64,000 nt of DNA from Marinobacter iranensis (GTDB taxonomy: Bacteria; Pseudomonadota; Gammaproteobacteria; Pseudomonadales; Oleiphilaceae): the NCBI RefSeq assembly GCF_029207565.1, contig NZ_JANCMW010000003.1, forward strand, positions 186,001-250,000, in the 5' to 3' direction. This document shows positions 51,425 to 61,362 of this stretch, piece after piece (position 1 is the first letter of the stretch; every line of letters starts with the position of its first letter). The translations under genes and the position numbers were made by a program. Below the pieces are notes generated by a model that did not search any database, was not told the origin of the DNA, and saw nothing but the letters and a program-made list of their open reading frames with translations.

Positions 51425-52348
51425 CTATTGTGACGGCGTTTCTGAAGGGCCGTCACTGTCCAGAAGCACCCATTCCAGGAAAACCCGCTTTGCGGGGCTC
51501 ACATCTTCCGGGTGAGCATCGACAACGCCATATCCGCTGGTTGTGCCCAGCCTCAGTTGGTCTAGCCCTACCAGCATGCGGCGCTCCAGGAGATCGTCAA
51601 TCAGCCCCCGCCAGCCCAAGGCAACCCCTTGCCCGGCGATGGCCGCCTGGACCAGTAGCGGATAGTTGTTGAATGTGAGTTCCGAGTGCGCCAGTGGCGG
51701 TGGCGCTCCCAGGCTCTCGAAATAGCCTGGCCAGTCCAGCCAGCGTTGTCCCTGATCGGCGGTCAGTGTCAGCAGCGGCACCTCTCGCAAGCGTGCCAGA
51801 TCGTCGATGGGACCGTACTGGCTCAGGAAGCCCGGCCCGCATACCGGCAAAACCTCCTCGTTGAGCAGGCGGGGAATGCCTTCCAACTCACGCTGGTCAC
51901 CAAAAACAATGGCGACATCGGCTCCCTGCTTTCGCCAGTCGAAGACGCCCTGGTTGGTCATAATCCGGACATCGATGTGGGGGTGTTGTTTGCGAAAGTC
52001 CGGTAGCCTGGGTAGCAGCCAGTAGGTGGCCAGAGAGAAGTCCGTAAGAATATTCAGCTGTGGGTTGCGATGATGCTGCTGTAGCCGAGCAATCGTTTTC
52101 TCGATGGTGGCAAACCCCTCCTGGACGCTCGCAAACAGAGCCTGCCCTGGTTCGGTCAACTGTACGCCCCGATAGACCCGATCGAACAGTTTCAACCCTA
52201 GCTGCTCTTCCAGCGCCCGTACCTGTTGGCTGACGGCTGACTGTGTTGAACGCAGTTCTCTGGCCGAGGCAGTGAAGTTCAGGTGGCGGGCCGCCGACTC
52301 GAAGACCCGCAAACCGTTGGGCGATATATGTTTGCTCGTCAGTGACAT
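51425..52348 (-). CDS. LysR-family regulator of choline-sulfate use (BetC-associated)
   Basis: 307 aa. HTH region LRVFESAARHLNFTASAREL and STQSAVSQQVRALEEQLG, then a GcvA-like effector domain. Divergent from the choline-sulfatase gene, the arrangement of the choline-sulfate utilisation regulator family known from rhizobia and pseudomonads. The ATG at 52348 has AGGTG 6 bp upstream; the ATG at 52366 lacks one. It presumably controls betC and the transporter genes behind it. Confidence 0.82.
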   Translation of the reverse strand: MSLTSKHISPNGLRVFESAARHLNFTASARELRSTQSAVSQQVRALEEQLGLKLFDRVYRGVQLTEPGQALFASVQEGFATIEKTIARLQQHHRNPQLNILTDFSLATYWLLPRLPDFRKQHPHIDVRIMTNQGVFDWRKQGADVAIVFGDQRELEGIPRLLNEEVLPVCGPGFLSQYGPIDDLARLREVPLLTLTADQGQRWLDWPGYFESLGAPPPLAHSELTFNNYPLLVQAAIAGQGVALGWRGLIDDLLERRMLVGLDQLRLGTTSGYGVVDAHPEDVSPAKRVFLEWVLLDSDGPSETPSQ

Positions 52349-52460
52349 TAGTTCACCTAATACCATCCATTAAAAAACAACGAGTTTACAGACTTTAAGA
52401 TTAGCGGAGAATATGACGACATCTAAAGCAATCAACTCGTTCAACGCCAGGAGCTTTTTA

Positions 52461-53990
52461 ATGGCGGACAAGCAGCCGAACATCCTGTTTCTCATGGCGG
52501 ATCAGATCGCCGCAACGTCACTGCCCTTCTATGGCCACAAAGTGGTCAAGACGCCCAACCTGTCGCGACTGGCGGAGGAAGGCATGGTCTTCGACTCGGC
52601 CTACTGCAACAGCCCCCTCTGTGCGCCGTCGCGTATGACGTTGATGGCCGGCCAGTTGCCGTCGCGGATCGGTGGTTTCGATAACGCCTCCGAGTTGTCC
52701 GCCGATACGCCAACCTTTGCTCACTACCTGCGCGATGCCGGTTACCTCACCGCCCTCTCCGGCAAGATGCACTTCTGTGGCCCCGACCAGCTCCACGGCT
52801 TCGAGCAGCGCCTGACCAGCGACATCTACCCTGCCGACTTCGGCTGGCATGTCGATTGGGACAACCCCGAGAAGCGTCCGAGTTACTACCACAATATGTC
52901 GTCGGTCACCCAGGCGGGGCCCTGCGTGCGCTCCAACCAGCTCGATTTCGATGACGAGGTGACCTTCCACGCCCAGCGCTTTCTCTATGACTATGCGCGC
53001 AGCGATCGGGAGCGTCCGTTCAGCCTCACGGTTTCGCTGACCCATCCGCACGATCCCTACACCATTCCCCGGGAGTACTGGGATCGCTACGACCATGACG
53101 AGATCGACATGCCCAGGGTGCCCTATGCCCGGGAACTGATGGACCCCCACTCCCAGCGCCTGCGTTACGTCTACCAATGCGACGAGGGCACCATTAACGA
53201 CGAGCAGATACGCAACGCGCGCCGTGCCTATTACGGGGCCATCAGCTACGTCGACGATCAGCTCGGTAAGGTACTGGAAGCGCTTAAGGAGAGCGGGCTG
53301 GACGAGAACACCATCATTGTCTTTTCCGGCGACCACGGCGACATGCTCGGTGAGCGGGGCCTCTGGTACAAGATGAGCTGGTTCGAGGGCTCCGCCCGCG
53401 TGCCGATGATCGTCCATGCACCGGGCCGGTTTGCGGCCGGCCGGGTCCGCCAGTCGGTATCCACCATGGACCTGCTACCAACCTTCGCTGAGTGGGCCAA
53501 CGGTGGCAAGGCACCGGACTACGCGGTGCCCGTGGACGGCCGCAGCCTGAACCCCCACCTGACCGGCCAGGATGGCCATGACGAGGTGATCGGCGAATAC
53601 TGCGGCGAAGGCGCCATCGCCCCGCTATTGATGATCCGCCGGGGGCGCTACAAGTTTGTTCATTCAACGCCGGACCCCGACCAGTTGTTCGATCTCGAGG
53701 CCGACCCTCTGGAACTGAGCAACCTGGCCACGGAACCTGACTATCAGGAGCTGCGCGATCAGTTCCGTGACGAAGTTGCCCAGCGCTGGGATACCGCGAA
53801 GTTTCACCAGGCGGTGCTGGACAGCCAGCGCCGTCGCAAGCTGGTCGCCCGTGCCAACATGAAGGGCCAGGTCACGCCCTGGGACCATCAGCCGCGATTC
53901 GACGCCAGCACCCAGTACATGCGAAACACCATCGATCTCGATGACCTTGAGGCACGAGCCCGCTTCCCGAAAGCAACCGTCACATCCTGA
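52461..53990 (+). CDS. betC: Choline-sulfatase
   Basis: 509 aa, cytoplasmic (no signal peptide). Hydrolyses choline-O-sulfate to choline and sulfate; choline can become glycine betaine. PNILFLMADQIAAT starts the sulfatase fold; CNSPLCAPSRMTLMAG holds the C-A-P-S-R site whose Cys becomes formylglycine. The metal site FSGDHGDMLGERGLWYK and the choline-sulfatase C-terminal domain (FHQAVLDSQRRRKLV) are present. The start at 52461 has AGGAG at 7 bp; an ATG at 52413 with GGAG is a possible alternative. It is the first gene before BCCT and SulP genes. Confidence 0.9.
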   Translation: MADKQPNILFLMADQIAATSLPFYGHKVVKTPNLSRLAEEGMVFDSAYCNSPLCAPSRMTLMAGQLPSRIGGFDNASELSADTPTFAHYLRDAGYLTALSGKMHFCGPDQLHGFEQRLTSDIYPADFGWHVDWDNPEKRPSYYHNMSSVTQAGPCVRSNQLDFDDEVTFHAQRFLYDYARSDRERPFSLTVSLTHPHDPYTIPREYWDRYDHDEIDMPRVPYARELMDPHSQRLRYVYQCDEGTINDEQIRNARRAYYGAISYVDDQLGKVLEALKESGLDENTIIVFSGDHGDMLGERGLWYKMSWFEGSARVPMIVHAPGRFAAGRVRQSVSTMDLLPTFAEWANGGKAPDYAVPVDGRSLNPHLTGQDGHDEVIGEYCGEGAIAPLLMIRRGRYKFVHSTPDPDQLFDLEADPLELSNLATEPDYQELRDQFRDEVAQRWDTAKFHQAVLDSQRRRKLVARANMKGQVTPWDHQPRFDASTQYMRNTIDLDDLEARARFPKATVTS

Positions 53991-53996
53991 TGACGA

Positions 53997-54027
53997 GGGC
54001 GTGCTTGTAGTTTTTCAGGGCACGCCC
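53997..54027 (+). other. Hairpin after betC
   Basis: GGGCGTGC (53997-54004) pairs perfectly with GCACGCCC (54020-54027) across a 15-nt loop, 6 bp after the betC stop. No T-run follows. It may be a weak terminator or a processing site before the BCCT gene. Confidence 0.45.
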
Positions 54028-54102
54028 ATAATGATCAGGCTGCTGATTTATATGAAAGAGTTTCCTATATTCCATGTTATGGATAAGAAGGACAAATAAC
54101 TC

Positions 54103-55740
54103 ATGAGCACCCCAACTGAATCTTCGCCCCCCGATTACACCAGCGACATGAAAACGGACTACAAGGTCGGCCAGGACAACATTGAGGGAAAGCTGGGGCC
54201 CATCGGCTTCGATATCCACAACCGGGTCTTCGTTATATCGGCACTCGCGTCCGTGGTTTTCATCGTGCTCACCCTGCTGTTCCCGGAGAGAGCGGGTAGT
54301 ATCTTCCAGTCCATTGTCAGCTTTTCAACAGGCACTCTGGACTGGTATTTCATGATCGTGGTGAATATTTTCGTCCTGTTCTCTCTGGCACTGGTTGTGC
54401 TGCCCTACGGGGCGGTCAGACTGGGCGGGCCCGACGCCCGACCGGAGTATAGCTACCTGTCCTGGTTCGCCATGCTGTTCACCGCAGGTATCGGTATCGG
54501 GCTGCTTTTCTTCAGTGTTCTGGAGCCGGTCTACCACGCCAATGTGTCCTTGCCCCTGAGCGTCTTGTCTCCGTTTGCTGATGGTGCCCTGAACCCGGAT
54601 GCCATCCCGGAAGCCAGCGCCCTGGGCCTGGCCGGCACCTTTCTTCACTGGGGCATCCACGGCTGGGCTGTCTATGTGGTCATGGCGTTGGCGCTTGCGC
54701 TGTTCACCTATAACAAGGGGCTGCCCTTTTCCATTCGCTCGGTGTTCTTTCCGGTTCTTGGAGACCGCGTCTGGGGCTGGTGGGGAGATGTGATCGACAT
54801 CCTTGCCGTGTTTTCCACCCTGTTCGGGCTTGCCACGGCACTCGGGCTCGGGGCACAGCAGGCCAATGCAGGGATGAACTTTGTCTTCGACCTGGCCGTT
54901 ACCACCACGACACAAGTCATCGTGATCCTGCTGGTAACGGCCGTGGCACTGGTATCGGTGTGGCGCGGGCTCGATGGGGGCCTGAAGAAGCTCTCCGAGT
55001 TCAACATGATTCTGGCGGTGGTGTTCTTCTTTTTTGTCCTGTTCGCCGGGCCCACCCTCATAGGTTTGAACGGGTTCTGGACAGGGTTGGTGACGTATGT
55101 GAAAGAGCTGATCCCCATGTCGGCCCCTTTTGGTCGTGACGATGACGCCTACCGCCAGAGCTGGACTGTTTTCTACTGGGCCTGGTGGATCAGTTGGGCA
55201 CCTTTCGTGGGTATGTTCATTGCTCGGGTGTCACGGGGACGTACGGTCAGGGAATTCGTGATCTGCGTGCTACTGATTCCCAGCCTGTTCATTTTTATCT
55301 GGATGGGCATCTTCGGCGGTATTGCACTGGATCAGCTCTATGCCGACCCCGGCAACAGCCTGGTCAAGGCCTATGTCATCGACGACTACCGCCCCGAGCT
55401 ATCGGTATTCGGCATGCTGAATGAACTGCCGCTGCCCGGTGTCAGCTCTATTTTCGCCATCGTTCTGGCTTTGATCTTCTTCGTCACCTCCTCAGATTCC
55501 GGCTCCCTGGTGATTGATACCATCACGGCCGGTGGCAAGGTGGATGCTCCGCGCCCCCAGCGTATGTTCTGGGCAACGGTGGAAGGATTGATTGCGATCG
55601 TGCTGCTTCTCGGTGGCGGACTCTCGGCACTTCAGGCCGGGGTGACCGCCACAGCGATTCCATTCTCCATTGTGATGCTGGTAATGTGCTACACAATTAT
55701 CAAGGCCCTTAACGGAGAGCTTCGACGGATACGCACCTGA
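54103..55740 (+). CDS. BCCT-family betaine/choline/DMSP-type carrier
   Basis: 545 aa, twelve membrane helices, sodium- or proton-coupled uptake of quaternary-ammonium or sulfonium compounds. The aromatic cage and unwound helix regions are clear: MLFTAGIGIGLLFFSVLEP, FLHWGIHGWAVYVVMALALA, WTVFYWAWWISWAPFVGMFIAR (in two parts) and FFVTSSDSGSLV. A 30-residue polar N-terminus is present; no long C-terminal osmosensory domain. Lying between betC and a sulfate-type transporter, the substrate is probably choline-O-sulfate or choline; DMSP is possible given the DddD-like gene nearby. AAGGA ribosome site upstream. Confidence 0.9.
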   Translation: MSTPTESSPPDYTSDMKTDYKVGQDNIEGKLGPIGFDIHNRVFVISALASVVFIVLTLLFPERAGSIFQSIVSFSTGTLDWYFMIVVNIFVLFSLALVVLPYGAVRLGGPDARPEYSYLSWFAMLFTAGIGIGLLFFSVLEPVYHANVSLPLSVLSPFADGALNPDAIPEASALGLAGTFLHWGIHGWAVYVVMALALALFTYNKGLPFSIRSVFFPVLGDRVWGWWGDVIDILAVFSTLFGLATALGLGAQQANAGMNFVFDLAVTTTTQVIVILLVTAVALVSVWRGLDGGLKKLSEFNMILAVVFFFFVLFAGPTLIGLNGFWTGLVTYVKELIPMSAPFGRDDDAYRQSWTVFYWAWWISWAPFVGMFIARVSRGRTVREFVICVLLIPSLFIFIWMGIFGGIALDQLYADPGNSLVKAYVIDDYRPELSVFGMLNELPLPGVSSIFAIVLALIFFVTSSDSGSLVIDTITAGGKVDAPRPQRMFWATVEGLIAIVLLLGGGLSALQAGVTATAIPFSIVMLVMCYTIIKALNGELRRIRT

Positions 55741-55768
55741 AGGTTACACTTTGCCAATCGGAGCTGTT

Positions 55769-57454
55769 ATGAGGGGGTCCCCAAGCAAAATGCTCTTCAG
55801 GCTCTTTCCTTTCCTGAAGTGGGCCAGACCCACAAAACAGCAGACCCAGGCAGATGCCATTGCCGGCATAACGGTTGGGCTGGTATTGATCCCCCAGGCT
55901 CTGGCCTATGCCCAACTGGCAGGCATGCCTCCCGTTACTGGTCTTTATGCGGCCCTGCTGCCCGGCATTGTCGGGGCACTGTTCGGCTCTTCGTCGTTAC
56001 TTTCGGTTGGCCCTGTCGCGTTGACCAGTCTGTTGACCTTTGCGGCGCTACAGCCTTTGGCCGAGGCCGGGTCACCACAATGGGTCGCTATGGCGATATG
56101 GCTCGCCCTCTATTCCGGGCTCATGCAGTTTCTTATGGGCGCGTTCCGCATGGGCATCCTCGCCAACCTCGTCTCGAATGCCGTTGTTCAGGGTTTTGTG
56201 AATGCCGCCGCAGTCATCATAATTGCTTCGCAGTTGCCCTCCTTGCTGGGCTTCGGTACGGGCGCCGAAGAGAGCTGGCTATCCACAATCCGGCATGAAT
56301 GGCAACAAGGCTCCTTCCGGCTAATGGTAACCGCCGGATTCGGGCTTGGTGGCGTTGCGGCCCTGTTCTTACTCGGGAAATTCTCGGCGCGCCTGCCGGC
56401 TGTGATGGTCGTGACATTGATTGGGATTGCCGGCAGTTACCTGCTGGGATTCGGGGACCTCGGTGGTTCCGTCATTGGGCCTATCGGTAGCGGCCTCCCC
56501 GGGCTTTCGCTGCCTTTGACGCTTTCCGTCGATCAGCACCTGGCCCTCCTCCTGCCCGCGGTTATCATCGCCCTGATCAGCTTTACCGAAGCGATGTCCA
56601 GTTGTCGCACCATGTCGCGAGTGACCGGAGTGCCCTGGGACCGGAATCAGGAGTTAATCGGTCAGGGACTGGCAAAAATGGCCAGCGGCTTCAGCGGCGC
56701 CTTTCCGGTCAGTGGTTCCTTCTCCCGCACGGCGCTGAATGCCTACAGCGGCGCGAAAACCGCACGAGCCACCCTCATAGCCTCGCTGATTGTGCTGATC
56801 TCCCTGTTTGGCTTTACCCAGGTCCTGTATCACCTGCCAACAGCGATTCTCGCCGCCATTATCATCGTGCCAGTCACCCGGCTGATTGATGTCCGATCCC
56901 TTACCAGGTTATGCCGCGAAAACCCCAAGGATGGCGCCGTAGCCCTTGTCACCCTAATTGTGACACTGCTTACCGTGCCAAACCTTTACTGGGGAATACT
57001 GGCGGGAATGGCAGCTTCCCTACTCGCCTTTCTTTATCACCACGCCATGCCACGAATCATTGAGCTGGGCGTCCACGAAACGGGTGGGTTTCGTGATAGA
57101 AACCTTTACCAACTGCCGCCCATTGCCGAGGGGATTCTCGGCCTGCGCATGGACGCATCCCTGACCTATCTGACAGCACCGATGCTGGAGCGCTCTATTC
57201 GCAAAAAAGTGGATGCCGATCCGAACGTACGGGCAGTGTTAATTTCTGCCTCCTCTCTGAATCAGGTCGACTCTACCGGCCTGGATACGCTTCAGGATAT
57301 CTGGTCCTTCCTGGATGCAAGGGGCATTACCCTTTACCTGTCCGGCCCCAAGCTTCCACTGAGGGAGGCCCTTTCACGGACAGGGCTGGCCCAGTTGATC
57401 AAAGAGGAGAACATTTTTGCGACCGACGCGAAGGCCATTGAGGCCTTGAAGTAG
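55769..57454 (+). CDS. SulP-family anion transporter with STAS domain
   Basis: 561 aa. Membrane part with QALAYAQLAGMPPVTGLYAALLP (shown in the family as the SulP signature; here at about residues 40-60) and AFPVSGSFSRTALN. A C-terminal STAS domain (about 445-560, VLISASSLNQVDSTGLDTL) follows. The ATG at 55769 has GGAG upstream; 28-bp gap to the BCCT gene suggests co-transcription. Sulfate set free by choline-sulfatase inside the cell, or sulfate or bicarbonate uptake, are the likely links. Confidence 0.87.
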   Translation: MRGSPSKMLFRLFPFLKWARPTKQQTQADAIAGITVGLVLIPQALAYAQLAGMPPVTGLYAALLPGIVGALFGSSSLLSVGPVALTSLLTFAALQPLAEAGSPQWVAMAIWLALYSGLMQFLMGAFRMGILANLVSNAVVQGFVNAAAVIIIASQLPSLLGFGTGAEESWLSTIRHEWQQGSFRLMVTAGFGLGGVAALFLLGKFSARLPAVMVVTLIGIAGSYLLGFGDLGGSVIGPIGSGLPGLSLPLTLSVDQHLALLLPAVIIALISFTEAMSSCRTMSRVTGVPWDRNQELIGQGLAKMASGFSGAFPVSGSFSRTALNAYSGAKTARATLIASLIVLISLFGFTQVLYHLPTAILAAIIIVPVTRLIDVRSLTRLCRENPKDGAVALVTLIVTLLTVPNLYWGILAGMAASLLAFLYHHAMPRIIELGVHETGGFRDRNLYQLPPIAEGILGLRMDASLTYLTAPMLERSIRKKVDADPNVRAVLISASSLNQVDSTGLDTLQDIWSFLDARGITLYLSGPKLPLREALSRTGLAQLIKEENIFATDAKAIEALK

Positions 57455-57469
57455 TCTGTCAACCCCGAT

Positions 57470-57496
57470 TTAAGTTATTTACCCAGAGGCCGTTAC
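57470..57496 (+). promoter_or_regulatory. Sigma-28 (FliA) promoter of the chemoreceptor gene
   Basis: TTAAGTTA (57470-57477), then exactly 11 bases, then GCCGTTAC (57489-57496). This matches the sigma-28 consensus TAAAGTTT-N11-GCCGATAA at 6 of 8 positions in each half. It sits 81 bp before the GTG start of a methyl-accepting chemotaxis protein, a usual FliA target. Confidence 0.7.
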
Positions 57497-57577
57497 CCTC
57501 CGTACGCATGGACACAAGCTCGCCATCCCTGCGTGATCAATCACCGTTTTAAGATACCGACAAAACAAGGAGTGTCC

Positions 57578-59506
57578 GTGTCTATTCGCAACCTGTTCAT
57601 CGTGTCCGTTTCCGGACTTCTGATCCTGATCACGGTCCTGGTCAGCCTGCTCATCGCCGTCAACACGCAGAACGAAATCACGGCTGAAGTACGGGAGCGC
57701 CAGAGCGACTTGAGGGATGAAATTGACAGCATGCTGTCGATTACCGACGACCTGATGTCAAAGCGCGTGCAAAACTCTCTTGATTTGCTGACCGAGAGAG
57801 GCAAACGGTTGGGGCCTGCCAGCGTCCAGGGCACGGAAACCGTTGCGGGCGCCAATACGCCAGCGCTGTACCTGGGTGACACCCTCATTAACAACAATTT
57901 TGAGCTGGTCGACAATCTCACGAACATCATGGGAGGAACCGCGACCCTGTTTGTTCGTGACGGGCAGGAATTCACCCGGGTCACCACCAATGTGAAAAAA
58001 GCCGATGGCTCCCGGGCAATCGGTACCAAGCTGAACATGAACGGCGCCGCCGGCAAGGCCATCAGCCGTGGAGAGGCCTATTTCGGGCAGGTGGATATTC
58101 TTGGCAATCCCTTCCTCACCGCGTACAGCCCCATCTACAACAGTGCGAGGGACATCATTGGTATCTGGTACGTTGGTTACTCCGCCGACCTCAACGAGCT
58201 GCAAGAGGCGATCACCTCAGCACGCCTGCTCAAGGAGGGGTTCGTCGGACTCCTGGACGATCAGGACAGGTTGCGGATGCACTCCGATGTCATCAGCACC
58301 GAACAACTGGAGCAGCTTCTTCAGGCCGACACCGAAGAAGGGTGGCACCTTGAGCGGTCTGAGTTCCAACCCTGGGGCTACCAGATTGTTACCGGATACT
58401 CGAAGGATGAAGTGTCAGGAATGGCGAGAAGTGAAACGCTGGCCGCTATCCCGATCGCGGTTATCGGTGGGCTGATCCTCATCGCCTGCCTCAGCGCTCT
58501 CGCCCAGTTCGTGGTCGTCCGGCCGTTAAACAAGATGATTTCGACGATCCGGGGCATTGCAGAAGGGGAAGGCGACCTGACGGTCAGATTCAACTCAACA
58601 GCCAGCAATGAACTTGGGCAAATGGCGCAGGGATTCGATCAACTGCTTGATCGGTTGCAGGCCACCATATCGGAAACCAAGAATTCCTCGACAAGTCTTC
58701 TGGCAGCTTCCGGAGAGCTCAAAACGATCGCGTCCGATTCGGCCACTGTCGTGTCCGACCAGACCGAGGAGACCGAGCAGGTCGCAACAGCGATGAACGA
58801 GATGACGGCAACAGCGCAAACGGTTGCCGAGAGCGCCTCGCGTGCGGAGAGCATTGCCAAAGAAGCAGACCAGCTTGCCGGTGACGGTCAACAACTCATC
58901 GAGAAAACGACTGGCACAATTGCACGGCAGCTCGACAACAACCAGAAATCGGTGCAAACCAGCGCTTCCCTGAAAGAAGCTTCTGAAAACATTGGCAGCA
59001 TCCTCTCGGTCATCGAGAACATCTCAGGGCAAACCAACCTTCTTGCGCTGAACGCTGCGATCGAAGCTGCGAGGGCCGGCGAACATGGCCGGGGCTTTGC
59101 GGTGGTTTCTGAAGAAGTCAGGAAACTCGCCAGCCGTACCCAGGAATCCGTGAAGGAAATCCAGGATCAGATTCAGCACCTGCAGGACGGGGTCAGCAGC
59201 GTTACTGACGTCATTAGTGTCGGCAGCAGACTCGCCTCTGAGACCAATGACATGATTCAGGAAACCGGTGTCGCTATCGAGACGCTGCGCGCCAGTGTTC
59301 GTGCTATCCGGGACACAAACATAGAGATGGCCAGTGCGGCGGAAGAACAAAGTCAGGTCTCTGAAGACATCAACCAGCGGCTGGAGCATATCCGACAGAT
59401 GGCAGCCAGCAGTCAACAGAACGCAGCTTCAACCAATGACTCTGCCGAAGCACTGAGGGCGCTGGCCGATCAACTCCAGGCTCGGCTGGAGCACTATAAA
59501 ACCTGA
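57578..59506 (+). CDS. Methyl-accepting chemotaxis protein with periplasmic Cache domain
   Basis: 642 aa. First membrane helix about residues 6-27, periplasmic Cache-type sensor about 30-275 ([48 protein letters not shown]), second helix about 285-310. HAMP follows ([20 protein letters not shown]), then the signalling hairpin [20 protein letters not shown]. No C-terminal CheR pentapeptide. The GTG at 57578 follows AAGGAG by 5 bp; the GTG at 57533 has none. The ligand is unknown; Cache domains of this kind often sense organic acids, and the place after osmolyte genes may be chance. Confidence 0.9.
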   Translation: MSIRNLFIVSVSGLLILITVLVSLLIAVNTQNEITAEVRERQSDLRDEIDSMLSITDDLMSKRVQNSLDLLTERGKRLGPASVQGTETVAGANTPALYLGDTLINNNFELVDNLTNIMGGTATLFVRDGQEFTRVTTNVKKADGSRAIGTKLNMNGAAGKAISRGEAYFGQVDILGNPFLTAYSPIYNSARDIIGIWYVGYSADLNELQEAITSARLLKEGFVGLLDDQDRLRMHSDVISTEQLEQLLQADTEEGWHLERSEFQPWGYQIVTGYSKDEVSGMARSETLAAIPIAVIGGLILIACLSALAQFVVVRPLNKMISTIRGIAEGEGDLTVRFNSTASNELGQMAQGFDQLLDRLQATISETKNSSTSLLAASGELKTIASDSATVVSDQTEETEQVATAMNEMTATAQTVAESASRAESIAKEADQLAGDGQQLIEKTTGTIARQLDNNQKSVQTSASLKEASENIGSILSVIENISGQTNLLALNAAIEAARAGEHGRGFAVVSEEVRKLASRTQESVKEIQDQIQHLQDGVSSVTDVISVGSRLASETNDMIQETGVAIETLRASVRAIRDTNIEMASAAEEQSQVSEDINQRLEHIRQMAASSQQNAASTNDSAEALRALADQLQARLEHYKT

Positions 59507-59559
59507 CGAGAACAGGCACTGGAGCGGCTCGTACTGAAGCGCCTGGCAGATTCGGCTGC

Positions 59560-61362
59560 TCAGGCGTAAAGCGACTCGATCACGTCCGTGTACTTTTCAT
59601 AGATTTTGCTGCGGCGCACCTTCATGGTGGCGGTCACCTCATCGTCGTCATGGTCGAGCTCCTTGGTGAGCAGGTGGAAACGTTTGATCTGCGCCACCTG
59701 GGGTAGTTGCTCATTGCCTCTGCTCACTTCAGCCTCAATCAGCTCGTGCACCTGCTCCTGTTCAGTCAGGCTACGGAAGGTGGTGTAGGCTATTCGTTCC
59801 TGCTCAGCCCATTTGGCCACGGTATCGTAATCAATCTGGATCAGGGCGGAGATGTACTTCCGCGCCTCGCCAATCACGATGCATTCCTTGATATAGGGGC
59901 TGGCCTTGATGGTGTTCTCAATCTCGGTGGGTGAGAGGTTCTTGCCCCCGGCTGTGATCATGATGTCCTTCAGGCGGTCAACAATCTTAAGCTGGCCGTC
60001 CCGCCATTCACCAACATCCCCGGTGTGAAGCCAACCGTCCTTGAGGGTTGAAGCCGTCGCCTCATCGTTCTTGTAATAGCCTTTGAACATACTGCCACCA
60101 CGCATGACGATTTCGTTGTGCTCACCGAGTTTGACCTCGACGCCGGAAATGGCGACGCCAACCGTTCCAAGATGCACGTTATCCACCCGTTGGGCGGTCG
60201 CAACGCCGGTGCTTTCTGTCTGGCCGTAGACTTCCACCAGGGGAATGCCGATGGTGCGGAAGAACTCGAGAATACCGGTGGAAATAGGTGCGGCTCCGGT
60301 CAGCGCAATGGTGCACCGGCGCAGGCCGATAAAGTTCTGCAATGCCCGGAGCACCAGAAAATAACTGAGGCCGTACAGGCATTTTTCTTTCAGGCTCCAC
60401 TGTGCCCGGGGCTTGGTGGCCATGGGGGAGCAGACCCGGATTGCCCAACTAAACAGCGCCTGCCGGACCCGGCCGGTTTCCTGGATTTTGATGTAGATGG
60501 AGGAATGCAACTTCTCCCAGATCCTCGGCACTCCAAGGAAAAAGGTCGGGGCAATTTCCCGCAGGTCTTCCTGGATTGTCCGCAGGCTTTCGCCAAAGCT
60601 GACGGTACTGCCGACATATATCGGTGCAATGTTGGTGAAGGCCTGCTCGGCCACGTGGCACAGCGGCAGGTAGGACAGGCTCGATCCATGCTCATCGGCC
60701 TGCAGCAATTCGATCAGCCCGGGCGCCGCCGCATGGAGATTGCCCCAGGTAACCATTGCTCCCTTCGGTCGCCCGGTAGAGCCGGAGGTGTAGATCATCA
60801 GGGCCGTGTCGTCCATGCGTTGACTGTCCAGTAGCTCGTCCACCAGTCCGGGATGATCCATCTCATATTTCATTCCCCGGGCTTCGATTTCCTCGAACGC
60901 CGACGGTGGCTCCGCATAATAACGCAGCCCCTTCATATCAATGGCAATGTTGTGCTTGAGTCTCGGCAGTTTGGGCCAGGCTTCCAGCACCTTGTCGGTC
61001 TGCTCCTGGTCCTCGCACACCACAAACGCCGTATCACTGTGCTCGAGGACGTAGGCCACCTCATTCCAGGGGCTGGTCGGGTAAACGCCCACACAGATAC
61101 CCCGGACCATCCCGATGCCCATCTGGGCAATCACCCACTCCACCCGGTTTTCCGAAATAATAGCCACATGCTCGCCCTCTTCCAGGCCCAGGGCGCGCAG
61201 CCCCAGCCCGAAATGCCGCGCACGCTCGTAGTAATCCTGCCAGGAATAGGCTTGCCAGATACCAAAGTCTTTTTGCCGCAACGCCAACCCCTCGGGCCGC
61301 TCTTTGGCATGGGCCCGCAGCATTTGCGTCAGGGTCAGATCGGGTATGGAAGGTGTTGTCAT
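59560..61362 (-). CDS. Long-chain-type acyl-CoA synthetase (AMP-binding)
   Basis: 600 aa ANL-family ligase. ATP motif MIYTSGSTGRPKGAM, the VYGQTESTGVAT adenylate motif, DGWLHTGDVGEW and the C-terminal lysine region IKRFHLLTKELDHDDDEVTATMKVRR (around 560-585) are present. It resembles the bacterial FAA-like ligases encoded with branched-chain-type ABC transporters. The ATG at 61362 overlaps the livF-like stop (ATGA); a GTG nine bases upstream is less likely. It activates the acid imported by the transporter; long-chain fatty or other hydrophobic acids are the best guess. Confidence 0.88.
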   Translation of the reverse strand: MTTPSIPDLTLTQMLRAHAKERPEGLALRQKDFGIWQAYSWQDYYERARHFGLGLRALGLEEGEHVAIISENRVEWVIAQMGIGMVRGICVGVYPTSPWNEVAYVLEHSDTAFVVCEDQEQTDKVLEAWPKLPRLKHNIAIDMKGLRYYAEPPSAFEEIEARGMKYEMDHPGLVDELLDSQRMDDTALMIYTSGSTGRPKGAMVTWGNLHAAAPGLIELLQADEHGSSLSYLPLCHVAEQAFTNIAPIYVGSTVSFGESLRTIQEDLREIAPTFFLGVPRIWEKLHSSIYIKIQETGRVRQALFSWAIRVCSPMATKPRAQWSLKEKCLYGLSYFLVLRALQNFIGLRRCTIALTGAAPISTGILEFFRTIGIPLVEVYGQTESTGVATAQRVDNVHLGTVGVAISGVEVKLGEHNEIVMRGGSMFKGYYKNDEATASTLKDGWLHTGDVGEWRDGQLKIVDRLKDIMITAGGKNLSPTEIENTIKASPYIKECIVIGEARKYISALIQIDYDTVAKWAEQERIAYTTFRSLTEQEQVHELIEAEVSRGNEQLPQVAQIKRFHLLTKELDHDDDEVTATMKVRRSKIYEKYTDVIESLYA

